64,000 nucleotides of DNA, taken from assembly GCF_003965815.1 (NCBI RefSeq), contig NZ_RXOE01000002.1:682001-746000 (forward strand), in the 5' to 3' direction. Below are positions 59,664 to 64,000 of the stretch, in pieces (positions within the stretch are counted from its first letter, which is position 1; each line of letters opens with the position of its first letter). The translations under genes were made by a program, and so were the position numbers. This DNA is from Variovorax gossypii. GTDB lineage: Bacteria > Pseudomonadota > Gammaproteobacteria > Burkholderiales > Burkholderiaceae_C. The notes under the pieces were generated by a model. It saw only the letters and a program-made list of their open reading frames with translations. It did not search any database and was not told the origin of the DNA.

Positions 59664-60424
59664 TGGCCGTCACGGGCTGGCGCGCGCTGCTCTACAAGGA
59701 AACGCTGCGCTTCTGGAAGGTCGGCTTCCAGACCGTGGGCGCGCCGGTGCTCACCGCGCTGCTGTACCTGATGGTGTTCGGCCACGTGCTCGAAGACCAC
59801 GTGAAGGTCTACGGCACGGTCGGCTACACCGCCTTCCTCATTCCCGGCCTGGTGATGATGAGCGTGCTGCAGAACGCCTTCGCCAACAGCTCGTCGTCGA
59901 TCATCCAGAGCAAGATCATGGGCAACCTGGTCTTCGTGCTGCTCACGCCGCTGTCGCACTGGGGCTGGTTCTTCGCCTACGTGGGTTCGTCGATCATCCG
60001 CGGGCTGGCCGTGGGCGTGGGCGTGTTCGCGGTCACCATCTTCTTCGCGGTGCCGGGCTTCGAGGCGCCTGGGTGGATCCTGGTGTTCGCGCTGCTGGGC
60101 TCGGCCATGCTGGGCACGCTGGGCCTCATCGCTGGTCTCTGGGCCGAGAAGTTCGACCAGATGGCGGTGTTCCAGAACTTCCTGATCATGCCCATGACCT
60201 TCCTGTCGGGCGTTTTCTATTCGATCGGCTCGCTGCCGCCGTTCTGGCAGAAGGTCAGCCACCTGAACCCGTTCTTCTACATGATCGACGGCTTCCGCTA
60301 CGGCTTCTTCGGCGTGAGCGACGCCTCGCCCTGGCTCAGCCTGGGCATCGTCGGCACCGCGTGGCTGGTGGTGAGCGCCATCGCCGTCCATCTCCTGCGC
60401 ACAGGCTACAAAATCCGGGGCTAG
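59660..60424 (+). CDS. ABC-2 type transporter permease (YadH-like)
   Basis: 254 residues with six membrane helices. It carries the ABC-2 motifs GLVMMSVLQNAFANSSSSII and NFLIMPMTFLSGVFYSIGSL before the last helices. It starts inside the stop of the ATPase gene (ATGATG), so it is co-translated. Homologues export polyketides, polysaccharide precursors or unknown lipids; nothing here decides. Confidence 0.92.
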   Translation: MMAVTGWRALLYKETLRFWKVGFQTVGAPVLTALLYLMVFGHVLEDHVKVYGTVGYTAFLIPGLVMMSVLQNAFANSSSSIIQSKIMGNLVFVLLTPLSHWGWFFAYVGSSIIRGLAVGVGVFAVTIFFAVPGFEAPGWILVFALLGSAMLGTLGLIAGLWAEKFDQMAVFQNFLIMPMTFLSGVFYSIGSLPPFWQKVSHLNPFFYMIDGFRYGFFGVSDASPWLSLGIVGTAWLVVSAIAVHLLRTGYKIRG

Positions 60425-60427
60425 ACA

Positions 60428-60530
60428 ATGGCTCTCCCCCAGGCTTCGCGCACTTCGTGTCGCTTCGCCAACCCCCTTCCGGGGGCAACACCAGCGGCCC
60501 GGCAAAGCCGGTTCCGCGGTGTTCCCCAAT
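60428..60530. repeat. Comamonadaceae intergenic repeat with two hairpins
   Basis: The stretch GGCTTCGCGCACTTCGTGTC (60443-60462) and what follows is a sequence I recognise as a recurrent intergenic element of Variovorax and relatives. CCCCC (60472-60476) pairs with GGGGG (60481-60485). A second long hairpin has AACACC/GGTGTT (60487-60492, 60518-60523), CGG/CCG and CCGGC/GCCGG around AAA. It fills the gap between the ABC permease and ibaG and may act as a transcript end. Copy number cannot be judged from one window. Confidence 0.65.
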
Positions 60531-60545
60531 GAATACCTGCCTCAA

Positions 60546-60788
60546 ATGACCGCTGCCGAACTCCAAGCCCTGATCCAGTCCCACCTGCCGTGCGAGCACA
60601 TCTCGCTGGAGGGCGATGGCCGACATTGGTACGCGACCATCGTCTCGGCCGAGTTCGAGGGCAAGCGCTCGATCCAGCGCCACCAGCGGGTCTACGCGAC
60701 CCTGGGTGCGAAAATGCATACCGACGAGGTGCATGCGCTTTCGATGAAGACATACACGCCGGCCGAATGGGCGGCGGTGGAAAAATAA
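60546..60788 (+). CDS. ibaG: BolA-family protein IbaG
   Basis: 80 residues from the ATG at 60546, chosen by family alignment. The BolA fold is visible: LQALIQSHLPCEHISLEGDG, then RHQRVYATLGAKMHTDEVHA, ending ALSMKTYTPAEW. The conserved Cys25 and the His in DEVHAL are candidate ligands for a shared 2Fe-2S cluster with a monothiol glutaredoxin. The gene precedes murA, a linkage kept in many proteobacteria. Confidence 0.93.
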   Translation: MTAAELQALIQSHLPCEHISLEGDGRHWYATIVSAEFEGKRSIQRHQRVYATLGAKMHTDEVHALSMKTYTPAEWAAVEK

Positions 60789-60830
60789 CTCCCCGGCCCC
60801 TCGTGGCCCCCTGATTTCGCTGGAACTTCG

Positions 60831-62123
<1,293 letters not shown>

Positions 62124-62151
62124 TTACCCTCGCATCACAGGAGTCGCAATC

Positions 62152-62793
62152 GTGATCACGCTTGCTCTGTCCAAAGGCCGCATCTTCGAAGAGACGATGC
62201 CCCTGCTGGCCGCCGCCGGCATCGAGGTCACCGAAGACCCCGAGAAGTCGCGCAAGCTCATCCTCGGCACCACCCGCCCCGACGTGCGCGTGGTGCTGGT
62301 GCGCGCCTCCGACGTGCCCACCTACGTGCAGTACGGCGGCGCCGACCTCGGCGTGACCGGTCTCGACGTGCTGCTGGAGCACGGCAACCAGGGCCTCTAC
62401 CAGCCGCTGGACCTGCGCATCGCCGCTTGCCGCCTGAGCGTGGCCGTGCGCGCCGACTACGACTACGCCTCGGCCGTGAAGCAGGGCTCGCGCCTGCGCG
62501 TGGCCACCAAGTACGTGGGCCTCGCGCGTGACTTCTTCGCCAGCAAGGGCGTGCACGTCGACCTGATCAAGCTCTACGGCAGCATGGAGCTGGCGCCGCT
62601 CACCGGCCTGGCCGACGCCATCGTCGACCTGGTCTCCACCGGCAACACGCTCAAGGCCAACCACCTCGTCGAGGTGGAGCGCATCATGGACATCAGCGCC
62701 CGCCTGGTGGTGAACCAGGCCGCGCTCAAGCTCAAGCGCGAGCCCATCCGCCACATCATCGACGCGTTCGCCTCCGCCATTCCTTCCGCCTGA
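62152..62793 (+). CDS. hisG: ATP phosphoribosyltransferase catalytic subunit, short form
   Basis: 213 residues from a GTG at 62152 with AGGAG at 62139-62143. Motifs are [30 protein letters not shown] and the PRPP loop [14 protein letters not shown]. The C-terminal regulatory domain of long HisG is absent; short HisG needs the HisZ partner, which is not in this window. It starts histidine synthesis. hisD follows at 18 bp. Confidence 0.96.
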   Translation: MITLALSKGRIFEETMPLLAAAGIEVTEDPEKSRKLILGTTRPDVRVVLVRASDVPTYVQYGGADLGVTGLDVLLEHGNQGLYQPLDLRIAACRLSVAVRADYDYASAVKQGSRLRVATKYVGLARDFFASKGVHVDLIKLYGSMELAPLTGLADAIVDLVSTGNTLKANHLVEVERIMDISARLVVNQAALKLKREPIRHIIDAFASAIPSA

Positions 62794-62811
62794 ACCCTTC
62801 CGTCCAGTCCC

Positions 62812-64000
62812 ATGACCCTGAAAGCAGCCCCCCTCCGCCTGTCCACGACTTCAGCCAGCTTCGACGCTGAATTCAAGGCGCGGCTGCATTGGTCCGCGGA
62901 CGCCGACGCGGCCATCGAGAAGGTGGTGGCGGACATCCTCGCCGACGTGCAGACGCGCGGCGACGAGGCGGTGCTCGAGTACACGAACCGTTTCGACAAG
63001 CTCGACGCGAAGACGCTGCCCGAGCTGGAGCTGACGCAGGCCGAGCTCAAGGCCGCCTTCGAATCGCTGCCCGCAGCGCAGCGCGACGCGCTCGAAGCTG
63101 CCGCGCGCCGCGTGCGCAGCTATCACGAGGCCCAGAAGAAGGCCAGCGGCGAGAGCTGGAGCTACCGCGACACCGACGGCACGCTGCTCGGCCAGAAGGT
63201 CACGCCGCTCGACCGCGTCGGCATCTACGTGCCCGGCGGCAAGGCCGCCTATCCGTCGAGCGTGCTGATGAACGCCATTCCGGCGCACGTTGCCGGGGTG
63301 GGCGAGATCATCATGGTCGTGCCGACGCCGAAGGGCGAGAAGAACCAGCTGGTGCTGGCAGCGGCCTACGTGGCCGGCGTGACACGCGGCTTCACCATCG
63401 GCGGCGCCCAGGCCGTGGCCGCGCTGGCCTACGGCACGGCCACCGTTCCCGCCGTCGACAAGATCACCGGCCCGGGCAACGCCTACGTCGCGGCCGCCAA
63501 GCGCCGCGTGTTCGGCACCGTGGGCATCGACATGATCGCGGGCCCCAGCGAGATCCTGGTGCTGGCCGACGGCACCACGCCGCCCGAGTGGGTGGCGATG
63601 GACCTGTTCAGCCAGGCCGAGCACGACGAGCTGGCACAGAGCATCCTGCTGTGCCCCGACGCGGCCTACATCGACCGCGTGCAGGCCGAGATCGACCGCC
63701 TGCTGCCCGCCATGCCGCGCGCGGAAATCATCGCCGCCTCGCTCAACGGACGCGGCGCGCTGATCCACACGAAGAGCATGGAAGAGGCCTGCGAGATCAG
63801 CAACCGCATCGCTCCCGAGCACCTGGAAGTGAGCAGCAGCGAGCCGAACCGCTGGGAGCCGCTGCTGCGCCACGCCGGCGCGATCTTCCTCGGCGCCTTC
63901 ACCAGCGAGAGCCTGGGCGACTACTGCGCCGGGCCGAACCACGTGCTGCCCACCAGCGGCACGGCGCGCTTTTCGAGCCCGCTGGGCGTGTACGACTTCC
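62812..64000 (+). CDS. hisD: Histidinol dehydrogenase (3'-truncated by window edge)
   Basis: 396 residues are readable and the frame is open at the right edge. Motifs are [35 protein letters not shown] and [16 protein letters not shown], with zinc and catalytic His in QAEHDELA and [10 protein letters not shown], then [20 protein letters not shown] just before the cut. It oxidises histidinol to histidine in two NAD-dependent steps. Co-directional with hisG as a his operon. Confidence 0.97.
   Translation, partial: MTLKAAPLRLSTTSASFDAEFKARLHWSADADAAIEKVVADILADVQTRGDEAVLEYTNRFDKLDAKTLPELELTQAELKAAFESLPAAQRDALEAAARRVRSYHEAQKKASGESWSYRDTDGTLLGQKVTPLDRVGIYVPGGKAAYPSSVLMNAIPAHVAGVGEIIMVVPTPKGEKNQLVLAAAYVAGVTRGFTIGGAQAVAALAYGTATVPAVDKITGPGNAYVAAAKRRVFGTVGIDMIAGPSEILVLADGTTPPEWVAMDLFSQAEHDELAQSILLCPDAAYIDRVQAEIDRLLPAMPRAEIIAASLNGRGALIHTKSMEEACEISNRIAPEHLEVSSSEPNRWEPLLRHAGAIFLGAFTSESLGDYCAGPNHVLPTSGTARFSSPLGVYDF

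Noticed and set aside
62152..62793. hisG appears truncated
   Set aside because: At 213 residues it is the normal short form that works with HisZ; all catalytic motifs are present.

Overview
The window is high-GC, densely packed chromosomal DNA from a betaproteobacterium, most likely a Variovorax or close Comamonadaceae relative. The placement rests on gene order (mrcA divergent from pilMNOPQ-aroKB-dgt; cytochrome c4-resB-ccsB-msrPQ; lysA-lptM divergent from cyaY; gltBD-mlaFEDACB; ibaG-murA-hisGD) and on an intergenic repeat typical of that family. I recognise 56 protein-coding genes. I see no rRNA, tRNA, CRISPR array, prophage or integrase. No gap between genes exceeds 300 bases.

Left part (1-22,000) is accessory and surface-oriented. 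It opens with the C-terminal 1,586 residues of a giant filamentous-haemagglutinin-type exoprotein. Next come an ECF sigma factor, a Phd-antitoxin/transposase-N-terminus fusion resembling Pseudomonas PhdA, and four type II secretion genes (a divergent gspC, then gspHIJ). The same ingredients sit together in the P. aeruginosa hxc/vre/pdt region, which makes this the best candidate in the window for a poorly described system. Then follow a MipA-type outer membrane protein facing a QseBC/PmrAB-like two-component system, an NADPH:quinone-type oxidoreductase, an RBBP9-like hydrolase and a lipoprotein phospholipase-D-family enzyme. A Fur-box-preceded siderophore receptor is followed by a PepSY reductase and a 69-residue membrane protein, then by a PqqU-like TonB-dependent receptor.

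Middle part (20,900-47,300) is largely core. It carries metK, two lipid A acyltransferases, an epoxide-hydrolase-like enzyme, engB, cytochrome c4, the ResB/CcsB haem-delivery system, msrPQ, lysA, lptM, cyaY and mrcA. The type IV pilus assembly operon pilMNOPQ is followed by aroK, aroB, dgt, an MFS transporter, a DUF1415 protein and a METTL25/TRM13-like methyltransferase. The notable lesion is in pilN: a 7-bp tandem duplication shifts the frame and separates the membrane anchor from the C-terminal domain.

Right part (47,300-64,000) holds a RAYT (REP-associated tyrosine transposase), gltBD, and a complete mla phospholipid-transport operon (mlaF-E-D-A-C-B). A 166-bp strongly structured spacer lies between mlaA and mlaC. 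A YadGH-type ABC exporter, the intergenic repeat, ibaG, murA, hisG and the first 396 codons of hisD complete the window. Many neighbouring genes overlap by 4 bp, so the operons are tightly coupled. Long antisense reading frames opposite gltB and other genes are composition artefacts.
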